DNA of 64,000 nucleotides. Origin: Oceanospirillaceae bacterium (GTDB taxonomy: Bacteria; Pseudomonadota; Gammaproteobacteria; Pseudomonadales; Balneatricaceae). The notes below the pieces were generated by a model. It had not been told where the DNA came from. It worked only from the letters and a program-made list of their open reading frames with translations, and did no database searches. The position numbers were made by a program, and so were the translations under genes. Position 1 is the first letter of the stretch. Each line of letters starts with the position of its first letter. Location: NCBI GenBank assembly GCA_013215375.1, contig JABSRB010000012.1, positions 62,001 to 126,000 on the forward strand, read 5' to 3'. Positions 16,099 through 25,437 of this stretch are shown in pieces.

Positions 16099-18354
16099 TT
16101 AATTCAATCTATTTCTAAATATATCAAATCTAAATCTATCTCGAGCAGTCAAAAAATTTCTCATTCGGTATAAACCATTACTTTGGCTTATATCAGATTT
16201 CCCATTGATAGTTACCCTTTCACAAATTTTACTTAACTCTCTTTTGCTTTTGATAGTCTTAATTAATATCCACAACGCATCCTCTTGTAACGATTCTCTA
16301 TTCATCGAGAAGTCTTCAGAGAGGAGGTAAGCGACTGCCCCTTTGGCTTCAGGGGTAGCGAAACGAAGATTTTCTGTAGATGATATTATACTCTTCGCCA
16401 GTTGCTCTGCTGTTTGAATTTGTGCCTGCCTTTCGTTCCACCAAATTAGAATGAATTCACGCCCTGCTTCAAGTGCAGCTTCTATAGGCCTTGCTTCAAT
16501 AAGTGCCCAAACAGTTAATTGTACTAAATACTCAAACAGATTCTCTTTAATAAACTGCTGATAACTAAATTCTGTTTTCTCTAAACTATTATATATAAAC
16601 TGTACTAACTCCCAAATAGTAGTTTTATTCACTACTCCAGAGACTTTACCGCCCGCACCTAATCCAAAAGTTACACTGGCCTGTGCATGAAAAATAATTT
16701 GGCCCAGATCATTCAACCCCAATTTAAACCCAAATTCAGCACCTAACCCCGCAGACCCTTCTATCCCACATTCAATAGTTAGTAACTGCTTCCACTCTAC
16801 ATCATTTACTTCTACTTCTTTAATCACTGGTTCACATGTAATAGGGGCGATAGACCCAATAACTTTTATTATTTCTTTAGGAATAATATTACCGTCTTCA
16901 TCTTTCTTGTCTTTCTTTGCCTCTTCTGAATATGGATTCTGCCAATCAATAGTCCCTACCAAGCTACCACTACCTTTGGCACCCGCAAACATCTCAGCAG
17001 CCGCAGACGGTGCTTGATCAGTTAGCGCCTTATTTATCACCTTACGAACAGCTACTTTGGTTTTCTCTTCAGAATCACGTTTAGCTATCTCTTTTGTTAC
17101 ACCTTTAACAGCCCCTTTAGTATCAATTGAGATTGAGACTGATCCTTGTATACTTGCACCTGCAAATGCGTCAACGGTGATAGTTACCTTACCGCGAATA
17201 TTACCAAAAGGTACTTCAATCTTTTTTCCACTTTTTGAAACTTGCTTTATTGTAAAAGGATGGCCTGCTTTATTAGGAAAATATCCACCCAATTCTAGCT
17301 TGCCCTCAAACAAAGCGACCTTTGCTTCAGCTTCGGCTTGTATTCCAATTTTACCTGTTTCAGGATCTGTACTGAATTTACCCGCAGCACCACTATAGAA
17401 ACGCATTAGTTGTGCTTCACTACTCCCATCGTAATAAATATCTTTATCTTCTAATACGATGTCGTCTTTAACTATCACTCCATTGATCATGGTCCAGTTA
17501 AGATGCTTATTTAAAGTATCTATATGTGCTTCCCATTTTGGCGTAAATAACTTCGCTAAGTTATATTCTTTTTCAACATCTTTTTGAAGTTTAGTGGTGA
17601 CTCCTTCGAAAGTTTCTTTCGCTTTTTGCTTATCAATTTGCTTTGCTTTAACTTTCTTATTTTTTGTTGCACCTAATGTCTTCTTTTCTTCTGGTGATAG
17701 ATTGACTTTACTTTTCTTGGCTTTTACAAGTTTGTCAGAACGTACATAGCTAAGTTTTGTACCGGCAACTCTTTTTATTTCTACCAAAGTCACTGGCTTA
17801 TTCTTGGTATAAGGCTCCAATGCTTTTGCCATTTTTTCTTTGGCTTTTGTTATTGCTTTTTCTTGTAAAGTATCTTTAGCTTTTTCAAACTCTTCAGATA
17901 AATCAGCCCAAAAACCTTCTTCTTTCTTTAGATTGTCCGCTTCTTTTTTCTCTACCAAAACAAAAGCATCATCACCTATTTCTTCATCTTCACAATGCGG
18001 TACCCAATACAATTCATATTTTTCTCTGTCAGGGCAATCCGCACAGACTTCTCCAGCCACACCTGACTTTATATTAGGATCTTCTTCTTTGTTAGAGGGA
18101 GGGGAGTCTGGTTTTTTACAGCTAATTTCTGGCTCTGGCTCTGATTTAGGTTGGACGGTAGGCGCGCTAGGCACATTGACTGCTTCACCAAAATCCAAAT
18201 AACCCCAATATGGATCTTCTCGCACACGAGTCACAAAATTAATGTGATCTTTATTTAACTCATAAATATCATTTAAAGAAATACCGTAATGTTTAGCTAA
18301 TCGACTAAAACTATTGAGACCATCATCTTTATTTATAATATGTTTACTTGTCAT
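16099..18354 (-). CDS. LysM-containing putative type VI secretion effector
   Basis: A 751-residue protein without a signal peptide. Residues about 1-45 (FSRLAKHYGISLNDIYELNK) look like a LysM module. A charged, Lys-rich region at about 110-260 follows, then a beta-rich region (AEAEAKVALFEGKLELGGYF) and glycine-rich segments (GSAGLGAEFGFKLGL and ASVTFGLGAGGKVSGVV) that could insert in membranes. The C-terminal 200 residues are helical with no motif I know. It follows VgrG, a DUF4123 adaptor and a small protein, the usual arrangement of a VgrG-delivered effector. I use the ATG at 18354; a TTG at 18372 would start further inside the upstream gene. Confidence 0.65.
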   Translation of the reverse strand: MTSKHIINKDDGLNSFSRLAKHYGISLNDIYELNKDHINFVTRVREDPYWGYLDFGEAVNVPSAPTVQPKSEPEPEISCKKPDSPPSNKEEDPNIKSGVAGEVCADCPDREKYELYWVPHCEDEEIGDDAFVLVEKKEADNLKKEEGFWADLSEEFEKAKDTLQEKAITKAKEKMAKALEPYTKNKPVTLVEIKRVAGTKLSYVRSDKLVKAKKSKVNLSPEEKKTLGATKNKKVKAKQIDKQKAKETFEGVTTKLQKDVEKEYNLAKLFTPKWEAHIDTLNKHLNWTMINGVIVKDDIVLEDKDIYYDGSSEAQLMRFYSGAAGKFSTDPETGKIGIQAEAEAKVALFEGKLELGGYFPNKAGHPFTIKQVSKSGKKIEVPFGNIRGKVTITVDAFAGASIQGSVSISIDTKGAVKGVTKEIAKRDSEEKTKVAVRKVINKALTDQAPSAAAEMFAGAKGSGSLVGTIDWQNPYSEEAKKDKKDEDGNIIPKEIIKVIGSIAPITCEPVIKEVEVNDVEWKQLLTIECGIEGSAGLGAEFGFKLGLNDLGQIIFHAQASVTFGLGAGGKVSGVVNKTTIWELVQFIYNSLEKTEFSYQQFIKENLFEYLVQLTVWALIEARPIEAALEAGREFILIWWNERQAQIQTAEQLAKSIISSTENLRFATPEAKGAVAYLLSEDFSMNRESLQEDALWILIKTIKSKRELSKICERVTINGKSDISQSNGLYRMRNFLTARDRFRFDIFRNRLN

Positions 18355-18742
18355 ATTTAAAAAACTCTTCAAATTCCGTTTCTGTAGACTTTAATTTGGC
18401 TTTAGCATAAAACCCTGCCACTTTATCCATCATTATTAAGTTGTCTCCATTGGCGATTTCAGCATCTAAATACTCTTCATACAGATCGTACTTAGCTTCT
18501 TGTGCTAGCCCTAAGAAACAAACCCCGATAAGAATTTTGTAGATATCTAACTTCGAAGTAATTTGTTTACTAATAGCTCTATCAAACCAATATTTTATGT
18601 TTTTTAACGCTGTTTCTTCATCTATATCGATTAACTTATCAGGATGTTGCCTTTGTAGTTCAACGTAGAACTCACGACAATCCTTCATCGCTTCAACTTC
18701 ACTGAAATAATTTATTTGGTGCTGTGTTAATTTAATGAGCAT
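18344..18742 (-). CDS. small protein between DUF4123 adaptor and effector
   Basis: A 132-residue, mostly helical cytoplasmic protein (IDIDEETALKNIKYWFDRAI; LIGVCFLGLAQEAKYDLYEE). I do not recognise a named family. It lies 3 bp after the adaptor gene and overlaps the effector start by 11 bp, so it is translated with both. Small proteins at this position in VgrG operons are often chaperones or co-adaptors; that role is inferred from position only. Confidence 0.6.
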   Translation of the reverse strand: MLIKLTQHQINYFSEVEAMKDCREFYVELQRQHPDKLIDIDEETALKNIKYWFDRAISKQITSKLDIYKILIGVCFLGLAQEAKYDLYEEYLDAEIANGDNLIMMDKVAGFYAKAKLKSTETEFEEFFKYDK

Positions 18743-18745
18743 AAT

Positions 18746-19315
18746 TTATCTACCAAGACTTATCGTTTCATTAGAAACTAGTGTCTTTTCTGCACTTAAA
18801 TAGTGTTTTATTAAGTTCACTTGGCCATCTAAAAAGGCTGAACAGAGATAAGTAACGTTGTGATATATAATGAGTGCTTGCTGTGGAGTACATACCGTCG
18901 AGAATGTATTCATTACAGCAGGGTCGTAGTACCTAAATACTACAGTTTCACCCTCGGGGTCTTCGACAAGGAGAAACTGTCTTAAATGTTTGCGAAGCTG
19001 TTTAAATTCGTAAACAGATTGAACAAATATATTCCAATCCTGCCCCCATCCACTATTAATTAACCAGTGATAAAAAGGACAATCGACGGTCAGCTTTACA
19101 AGATAGGGAGCAACTGACTGAAGATCAGGAGCTAAACTGCCTGCCCAAAGACAACAATACTCTGGATTGTCTTTTTTTAATTTTTTTCTTAAACCTTTCA
19201 CCATGGCACCGTCAATTATGGCGTAAACATTCAATATGCTTGGCTCGTTGTTGCGTTTATCTACCACGGGAAAGAGGGCTTTGGTAATTGAGTCAAATTG
19301 TTGTTTATTTATCAT
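18746..19315 (-). CDS. DUF4123 type VI effector adaptor
   Basis: A 189-residue protein with the DUF4123 pattern: YAIIDGAM near the start, LWAGSLAPDLQSVAPYLVKL, WGQDWNIFVQS, LRKHLRQFLLVEDPEGE, VVFRYYDPAVMNTF and a CTPQQ motif. DUF4123 proteins bind an effector and load it on the tip of the cognate VgrG. It begins 15 bp after vgrG. This placement strongly suggests that the large protein two genes downstream is its cargo. Confidence 0.85.
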   Translation of the reverse strand: MINKQQFDSITKALFPVVDKRNNEPSILNVYAIIDGAMVKGLRKKLKKDNPEYCCLWAGSLAPDLQSVAPYLVKLTVDCPFYHWLINSGWGQDWNIFVQSVYEFKQLRKHLRQFLLVEDPEGETVVFRYYDPAVMNTFSTVCTPQQALIIYHNVTYLCSAFLDGQVNLIKHYLSAEKTLVSNETISLGR

Positions 19316-19330
19316 ATTATTCCCGAGTTG

Positions 19331-21520
19331 CTATTTTAAAGACTTTCTTTTACATTGTTTTACGATTGGTTTTCGCGTCAACATTGCCTGTGCTTGGGGA
19401 CTAAAGAATCCCTCCTCTGCTAATTCTGGAGCATCCGGTATTGCTGGTAAATTTGGCATAGCTGGCCTAGTAGGCGCTGCACTAGCCGCAGACCCCGCAC
19501 TGCCTCCCTGATTGATATTAATCGTGCCACTAATAATATTTACCGTGCCACCAATAACATTAATACTGCTACCCGAAACAGAAACACCGGAAGAGCCCAG
19601 CGTAATAAAGCTGCCCCCCGCTTTTAAACGTATATTGCTGCCCGCATCTAAAATAATGGCGGTCCCGGCTTGGTGATGAATTGAATCACCTACCTCTACC
19701 GATAACTTGGTGCCTATGTTGATTTTTTGTGAGTTGGCTACTTTCAAATGCGTGCTGCCATTAACTTCCATGATGTGCTGATCAGCTACGGTGTAGTGCT
19801 CGCTGCCCTGCGTCTCTTGGATTAAGTCTGACTCATAAGTTCTATCGCTGTTGCCTTGCACTTCAAGCACTTGATCTTCTATGATGTGCGAATGGCTATC
19901 GCCTTGGATTTCCTCGCTGCTATCGGTGACGGTAATTTGGTGCCGGTCATGGCCGACCCAAGTGCGGGTATCGTTTTTAACCCGTAGATCTTTGTCTTTT
20001 TCCCCGTGCATGAAGAGTTGCTCTTCGCCTTTTTTATCTTCAAAACGCAATTCGTTGAAGCCGTCGCCGCCTTTGCTTGAATTGGACTTGATGGTGCTTT
20101 TGGTTTTTTCTTGCGGAAGTGCATAAGGTGGGCGGTTGGTGCCGTGATAAATGCGCCCGATGACCATCGGTTTGTCTGGGTCGCCCTCTAAAAAGTCAAC
20201 TATGACTTCTTCGCCAATGCGCGGTAGGAAGAAACCGCCAAAGCCTGCGCCTGATGAAGGTTGGCTAACACGTATCCAGCAAGAGCTCTGTTCATTGCTC
20301 TGCCCTTCTCTGTCCCAATGAAATTGGACTTTGACGCGGCCAAATTCATCGGTATAAAGCTCTTCACCCGCGGGGCCAGTGATAATGGCGGTTTGCGTGC
20401 CGCGTATTTTTGGCTTCGCGGTATTACGTCCGGGTCTAAAAGGGATATCAAAGGGGATACAGCTAAATTGGTTACTGTATTTAGTCCCCTCGTCAGTGGC
20501 ACCTACTTCAAGTACTTGTGTTTGGCTACATTGATGACTGATGTTAGTTATTAAATATTCACTGTTTAGCTCGTCACGCTCATGCCCGTCTAAAATAAAA
20601 CTGTAGCCAGGGACTATGGTATTAATATCACTGGCAGCGGTGGCGCGTTTTCGAAAGCGATTAAGCGCCTCTAAACGACGGGCGGCGTAGTGTTTGCCAG
20701 AGGCTGAATCTTTGAATAGACCCGGGTAATCGTATACTTCTAGTTCAGTACTGTACTGCGCTTCGTTGTCTTCTTTGAGCTGCATGCGCGGTTTTTTAAA
20801 TTCATAGTCGCGGATACTCACTTTTCCGGATTTGATCGATTCTATGTATCTAAAGTCATAGATGTGTTGCTCGCTAACTTCACCTTGCCGATCGTAAAAG
20901 TAGTTAAGCTGATCTTCTGGAATGATTTTGGGGTTGCTGTTAGAGGTGTCACTAATGACTAATACATGTTTTTCTTGTAAGTGCTCGAAGTAATAGTGCT
21001 CACCCTCTTCCTCGAGTAGACGACTGATAAATTGCAGATCAGTTTCTTGATACTGGACACAATAGTCTCGCGCTGGAGGCGTATTTTGTAATTCAAAACG
21101 AAATTCGTCACCTTGCAACCCCGCTTCTGTCAGCAGTGTTGTAATGATTTGTTGAACGCTTTTGTTTTGAAATATACGGCTGTTTTGGCGATAACTCATC
21201 GGCCAAATTTTGGGCACTACCGTTAAATAATAGGTGGTTTGTGAAATACCTAGCTGGCCAATTTCCATCTGGCTAACAATACCGTGCATATAGCGGATCA
21301 GTTCACTGCCATCGACAGTGGCATCCATGATGGTGATAACAGCCGCTTGACCAACGAGTGTTTCTATCGCCAGTTCTGGATCTTCACAGACGAGTTCAAC
21401 ATTGAATTGAAACAGTTGCGATATAGACTCTTTGCCTTCCATACGCACTAAATGGAATTGCTCTTGCGCGCCTAGCACTTGAATAAAATAGCGCTCTACG
21501 TTGGCACCTAGAAAAGCCAT
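19331..21520 (-). CDS. vgrG: type VI secretion spike protein VgrG
   Basis: A 729-residue VgrG with the gp27-like N-terminus, the gp5 OB-fold segment (GPAGEELYTDEFGRVKVQFH, GFGGFFLPRIGEEVIVDFLE) and the triple-helix repeat region (VAGNS-like DRTYESDLIQETQGSEHY and following). After the spike there is only a short Pro/Ala-rich tail (about residues 685-729), so no fused enzyme domain; cargo is delivered through the DUF4123 adaptor. Start supported by AAAGGA nine bases upstream. No other structural secretion gene is in the window, so this is an orphan vgrG island relying on an apparatus encoded elsewhere. Confidence 0.95.
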   Translation of the reverse strand: MAFLGANVERYFIQVLGAQEQFHLVRMEGKESISQLFQFNVELVCEDPELAIETLVGQAAVITIMDATVDGSELIRYMHGIVSQMEIGQLGISQTTYYLTVVPKIWPMSYRQNSRIFQNKSVQQIITTLLTEAGLQGDEFRFELQNTPPARDYCVQYQETDLQFISRLLEEEGEHYYFEHLQEKHVLVISDTSNSNPKIIPEDQLNYFYDRQGEVSEQHIYDFRYIESIKSGKVSIRDYEFKKPRMQLKEDNEAQYSTELEVYDYPGLFKDSASGKHYAARRLEALNRFRKRATAASDINTIVPGYSFILDGHERDELNSEYLITNISHQCSQTQVLEVGATDEGTKYSNQFSCIPFDIPFRPGRNTAKPKIRGTQTAIITGPAGEELYTDEFGRVKVQFHWDREGQSNEQSSCWIRVSQPSSGAGFGGFFLPRIGEEVIVDFLEGDPDKPMVIGRIYHGTNRPPYALPQEKTKSTIKSNSSKGGDGFNELRFEDKKGEEQLFMHGEKDKDLRVKNDTRTWVGHDRHQITVTDSSEEIQGDSHSHIIEDQVLEVQGNSDRTYESDLIQETQGSEHYTVADQHIMEVNGSTHLKVANSQKINIGTKLSVEVGDSIHHQAGTAIILDAGSNIRLKAGGSFITLGSSGVSVSGSSINVIGGTVNIISGTININQGGSAGSAASAAPTRPAMPNLPAIPDAPELAEEGFFSPQAQAMLTRKPIVKQCKRKSLK

Positions 21521-21896
21521 AATCGTTATTCCTTTAACTTATTGAGTATTTTGTGCGGATTTAATCTGGCATTGCCGAACAATCCTTGCACGGGTCAAAT
21601 TTTCTAAAAATCATTTATTCGCATAACGACAACACTAACTCTATCCTTACCAAGCTTATGCTTGTTATTTCAAGATCTTATTAGTTAAGCCGCAGTCTGT
21701 TAGAGACATCAGAGCCACTGCTATAAAACGTCGTAACACACATCTTTGTTGAGGATAATTAGAGTAAGATTTTCAGATCGAAAATATTAACAGAAAACAA
21801 ACACATATAACAAGATTTAAGCATATTTACTAGATTGTAAGCGCCGATGATAAAGATCAAAACAGCGCTTAAGCTATCTCTGTAAAATTTCAAAAG
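21521..21896. other. 376-bp spacer between sulP and vgrG
   Basis: AT-rich region that should hold the vgrG operon promoter on the minus strand. AAGCGC at 21839-21844 and GCGCTT at 21865-21870 could form a weak stem after the sulP gene's upstream neighbour region, but it is not next to a T-run. No coding frame and no recognisable regulator site. Confidence 0.4.
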
Positions 21897-23618
21897 TTAG
21901 CTTGGGGTGGTTTTTTTGTTGCTCAGTGCCTGCCAGGCATCATATTGACTAAGAAACACCTCTCCGGTGAGCTGCTGATTGAAGTGACTCGCGGTGAGTT
22001 TATCCATCACTGGGCCTTTGACTTCTGACAAATGAAATAACACGCCACTGTCCCCAAGGCGCGTATTGATCGCCTCTAAGCTCTCTAGTGCCGATGCATC
22101 AATATAATTGACTGCCGGACACATCAATACAAAGTGTTCAATTTTTGGATGCTGGGCAACTAGATCATAAACTCTGTCTTCTAAGTATCTGGCGTTGGCA
22201 AAATATAAACTTTCATCAATCCTGAGAGTGAGCATTTTAGAACAAGTTTTAACTTGATGGCGATCAATATTACGAAAATGCTCAGTACCTTCTAATAACC
22301 CCACCAATGCACTGTGCGGTCTACTGGTTCGGTACAGATACAATAAGATAGATAAACCCACACCCAACAATATACCCAGCTCAACACCACTGATTAAAGT
22401 AAATATAATCGTCACTGACATTGCAGCAAAATCACCGCGCGAATACTGCCAAGTGCGTTTTAGTGCCTGAAAATCGACCAGTGACAACACCGCGATTATA
22501 ATGGTGGCTGCCAGTGTCGCTTTAGGTAAAAAGTATATTAAGGGAGTTAAAAACACGGTAGCTAAAGCAATACCCATAGCTGCGTAAGCTCCTGCTGCGG
22601 GGCTTTTTGCGCCTGCATCAAAATTGACCACTGAGCGCGAAAAGCCACCAGTGACGGGAAAGCCGCCACTGACAGAAGAGGCAATATTAGCAGCTCCGAG
22701 CCCGATTAATTCCTGATCCGGTGATATGCGTTGTCGACGCTTAGCCGCTAATGTCTGAGCGACAGAGACGGATTCCACAAAACCTATGATGCTAATCAAT
22801 ACCGCTGAACTAAATAACTGTTGCCATAGTTCACTATTGAACACAGGCACACTAAAATCTGGCAACCCCTGCGGGATATCACCAACAACCGCCACGCCCC
22901 TTGCGTCTAAGTTAAAGCCCCAAGTGACTAATATGGTTAGAATAATGGCCAATACTGGCCCTGTTTTTGCAATGTTACCTGCCAAAGTGTCGGGGATATT
23001 CAGGTTAAGTAATAGCGGTTTTAATGATTTTCTGACCCACCACAATAGCGCTAAGGTCGAAACACCAATGATCAGGGTTGGATAATTGATCATTGCAAAT
23101 TGCGCATAAATTGATTGGCCTAGTTCAAATAGGTTATGTCCATGTGCTGATATGCCCATTAGATGAGGCAGTTGACTGGCAGCTATCACTAGGCCTGCAG
23201 CACTGATAAAACCAGAGATAACCGGGTGACTTAAAAAATTGGCCAACATGCCTAAGCGAAATAACCCCATCACTAATAGCAGCAAGCCACTTATAAAAGC
23301 CAAGGCCATCGCCGCTGCAATTTTTTGCTCCATACTCAGCATCCCTAAAGAGGATATCGCCGCTGCTGTCATTAATGATACGACGGCCACAGGCCCTACC
23401 GATAAGGTACTGCTAGTACCAAAAATGCTGTAGGCAATCAATGGTAAAATGCTGGCATACAAACCTACTTCAGCGGGTAGCCCTGCCAGTAATGCATAAG
23501 CTAATGACTGGGGAATAAGCATCACCGTTACAATCATTGCGGCGATTAAATCACTATTAAAAGTGTGCCGGTTGTAGGTTTTTCGCCATTCTAATAGAGG
23601 AATATAGCGTTTGAGCAT
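21897..23618 (-). CDS. SulP-family anion transporter with STAS domain
   Basis: A 573-residue inner-membrane protein of the SulP/SLC26 family. The N-terminus has SDLIAAMIVTVMLIPQSLAYA and GLYASILPLIAYSIFGTS, the typical first helices; GGFPVTGGFSRSVVN is the conserved middle motif; a C-terminal cytoplasmic STAS domain occupies about residues 440-560 (IDASALESLEAI). It lies 71 bp after the DUF442 gene and is probably the third gene of the operon with the MBL enzyme. Sulfate or bicarbonate are common substrates; the persulfide context favours a sulfur oxyanion. Confidence 0.9.
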   Translation of the reverse strand: MLKRYIPLLEWRKTYNRHTFNSDLIAAMIVTVMLIPQSLAYALLAGLPAEVGLYASILPLIAYSIFGTSSTLSVGPVAVVSLMTAAAISSLGMLSMEQKIAAAMALAFISGLLLLVMGLFRLGMLANFLSHPVISGFISAAGLVIAASQLPHLMGISAHGHNLFELGQSIYAQFAMINYPTLIIGVSTLALLWWVRKSLKPLLLNLNIPDTLAGNIAKTGPVLAIILTILVTWGFNLDARGVAVVGDIPQGLPDFSVPVFNSELWQQLFSSAVLISIIGFVESVSVAQTLAAKRRQRISPDQELIGLGAANIASSVSGGFPVTGGFSRSVVNFDAGAKSPAAGAYAAMGIALATVFLTPLIYFLPKATLAATIIIAVLSLVDFQALKRTWQYSRGDFAAMSVTIIFTLISGVELGILLGVGLSILLYLYRTSRPHSALVGLLEGTEHFRNIDRHQVKTCSKMLTLRIDESLYFANARYLEDRVYDLVAQHPKIEHFVLMCPAVNYIDASALESLEAINTRLGDSGVLFHLSEVKGPVMDKLTASHFNQQLTGEVFLSQYDAWQALSNKKTTPS

Positions 23619-23689
23619 GAGAGGTATTACCTAAGTGCAAGTTGTAATGGTGTGCAGATATTTGGCTGTTAACGCCAGGGGCTGTTTTA

Positions 23690-24112
23690 CTATTTGGCTA
23701 GATTATTAATGCGATCACTCAAATCCGTTAAATCATAACCTGCTGAGCTTGCCGATGTTAAAATCTCACTTAATGGCAAGTTGCCCGCTTGGCTGAGTGC
23801 CCACAGCTTAGCGGCACGCATTCCGGTGCGACAATAAGCTAATACCTGACCAGCGGATTCATCCAACAATCGGCCAAACTCAACTACCTGTTGATCGGTG
23901 ATCTGTTGTGGTGTTACTGGTAAATAACACCATTGCATGCCGTGCTCTTCACATTCTGTTTGCATGATTTCACTGGGAGCTTCATTACCACTCTCTTGAT
24001 CCGGTCTATTACATATAATAGTGGTAAAGCCATTTTCTGCAGCTTGCGCTAACTCTTTGGGGCTTAGTTGTGCACTGATACTTAGTTGCGCTGTTAATTG
24101 ATTTACTTGCAT
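23690..24112 (-). CDS. DUF442/TIGR01244 family sulfur-transferase-like protein
   Basis: A 140-residue protein with the phosphatase-like loop AYCRTGMRAAKLWAL (Cys94) that marks the DUF442 (Blh N- or C-terminal) family. It starts ISAQLSPKELAQAAENGFTT and has ICNRPDQES, both conserved in this family. In several bacteria this domain is fused to a metallo-beta-lactamase persulfide dioxygenase (Blh); here the two are separate adjacent genes, 54 bp apart. The active-site cysteine probably handles sulfane sulfur. Confidence 0.85.
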   Translation of the reverse strand: MQVNQLTAQLSISAQLSPKELAQAAENGFTTIICNRPDQESGNEAPSEIMQTECEEHGMQWCYLPVTPQQITDQQVVEFGRLLDESAGQVLAYCRTGMRAAKLWALSQAGNLPLSEILTSASSAGYDLTDLSDRINNLAK

Positions 24113-24166
24113 TTAATTCTCCAAAATGGCTGTTAAAAGATGCCGTGTGCTGTACTAGATCTACCG

Positions 24167-25030
24167 CTAAAACATATTGATGGGTATTTTTAAATACACT
24201 TGACCATTGTCAGCAGCAGGCGGCATATTGCCGGCGCGAATATTCACTTGCACGGCAGGGATAATCAATTTTGGCATATTTAATTCTTGATCACGGGCAT
24301 TGCGCATTTTGACAAAGTCAGCTTCGCTAACACCCGCTCCAATATGAATATTATTGGCACGTTGCATAGCCACGCTGCTCTGGTTAACAAAATCACTGCG
24401 CCCAGGGGCTTTATAGTCATGACATAAAAACAGGCGGGTTTGATCATCCAGCGTGAATATTTTTTGAATAGACTGGTATAACTGTGCGGCGTCACCACCG
24501 GGGAAATCGCAGCGCGCGGTGCCGTAATCGGGCATAAACAACGTATCACCGACAAAAGCTGCATCAGAAAACACATAAGTCATGCAAGCGGGAGTATGTC
24601 CTGGGGTGTGCATAGCAATGCCTTTAAGATGACCAATGGTGATCTCCTCGCCATCTTCAAACAAGTAATCGAACTGCCCTGTGAGGCTTTGCATATCCTC
24701 ATCTGAGTTAAATACCTTGCTAAAAGTGCGCTGAACTTGAGTGACTTGTGCACCTATACCAATGCGCCCCCCGGTTTTTTCACGTAAGAAAGGTGCTGCA
24801 GAGAGATGGTCTGCGTGTACGTGGGTTTCGAGTATCCACTGCACCTCTAACTGCTGTGTGTTAATAAACGCTAAGATAGCCAGAGCTGATCGGGTATCCG
24901 TTTTCCCTGATGCATAATCAAAGTCTAATACACAGTCGATAATCGCACAGCTTTTGCTCTGCGGGTCTTGTATCACGTAGCTGAAGGTAAAAGTTGCTTC
25001 ATCAAAAAAGGAGGTTACTAAGGGTTGCAT
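24167..25030 (-). CDS. MBL-fold persulfide-dioxygenase-like hydrolase (ETHE1/Blh type)
   Basis: A 287-residue metallo-beta-lactamase protein. The metal motif THVHADH gives His70, His72, Asp74 and His75; HTPGHTPACMTY and the LFMPDYGTARCDFPGGDA segment are typical of ETHE1/Blh enzymes, which oxidise glutathione persulfide to sulfite using one iron. It is the first gene of a three-gene operon with a DUF442 protein and a SulP transporter, giving a persulfide oxidation plus anion export or import module. It follows a strong promoter with an 18-bp operator-like inverted repeat. Confidence 0.88.
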   Translation of the reverse strand: MQPLVTSFFDEATFTFSYVIQDPQSKSCAIIDCVLDFDYASGKTDTRSALAILAFINTQQLEVQWILETHVHADHLSAAPFLREKTGGRIGIGAQVTQVQRTFSKVFNSDEDMQSLTGQFDYLFEDGEEITIGHLKGIAMHTPGHTPACMTYVFSDAAFVGDTLFMPDYGTARCDFPGGDAAQLYQSIQKIFTLDDQTRLFLCHDYKAPGRSDFVNQSSVAMQRANNIHIGAGVSEADFVKMRNARDQELNMPKLIIPAVQVNIRAGNMPPAADNGQVYLKIPINMF

Positions 25031-25055
25031 AATAAATCACTCTTATATAGCGTTT

Positions 25056-25116
25056 GGTTATATAGATATAACCCATGCGAATAAGTGTATTTTATGCCTT
25101 CTGTATCGTTTGTCAA
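25056..25116 (-). promoter_or_regulatory. promoter and operator of the MBL-DUF442-SulP operon
   Basis: On the minus strand, TTGACA (25111-25116) and TAAAAT (25089-25094) are separated by 16 bp: a near-consensus sigma-70 promoter. Just downstream, GGTTATAT-AG-ATATAACC (25056-25073) is an 18-bp inverted repeat at about +9 to +26, a position suited to a repressor. A persulfide-sensing ArsR-type repressor would be the expected partner; none is encoded next to it. Confidence 0.65.
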
Positions 25117-25332
25117 TACTGTTGAACAGATCTATGAAGAATGACAGCATTGGTTAACTTTATAATGATACTGATGTCACTGGTGCGGTTCTGCCATAGG
25201 CTTTTTTATTTCACTCAATATTTATTTAATGGTTTAATCCTAATTCCTTGTAATCCCAGCCGAAAACTACGCAGCAGCTCGCTTAATTAGCGATTCATTA
25301 CTAGCGGTAATAATTATTCAAAGTCCCTGGGA

Positions 25333-25437
25333 CAAGTCCTCACGCTTAGCGAGCCTTCACTTTATGAAGTTTGGTATATCTAGTTACTTATTCTATCAAG
25401 TCTTGCCTCAAAGGGCGGGGAATCAATTCTTGATGGC
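25333..25437. repeat. dispersed repeat, copy A (lacks terminal hairpin)
   Basis: Aligns with 30235-30340: shared blocks include GCGAGCCTTCACTT and GGG-x-GGGGAAT...TCTTGATG. The copy reaches into the 3' end of the next gene and supplies its last codons and stop. It lacks the TTAGGCTCCGCCTAA hairpin present in copies B and C. Confidence 0.6.
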
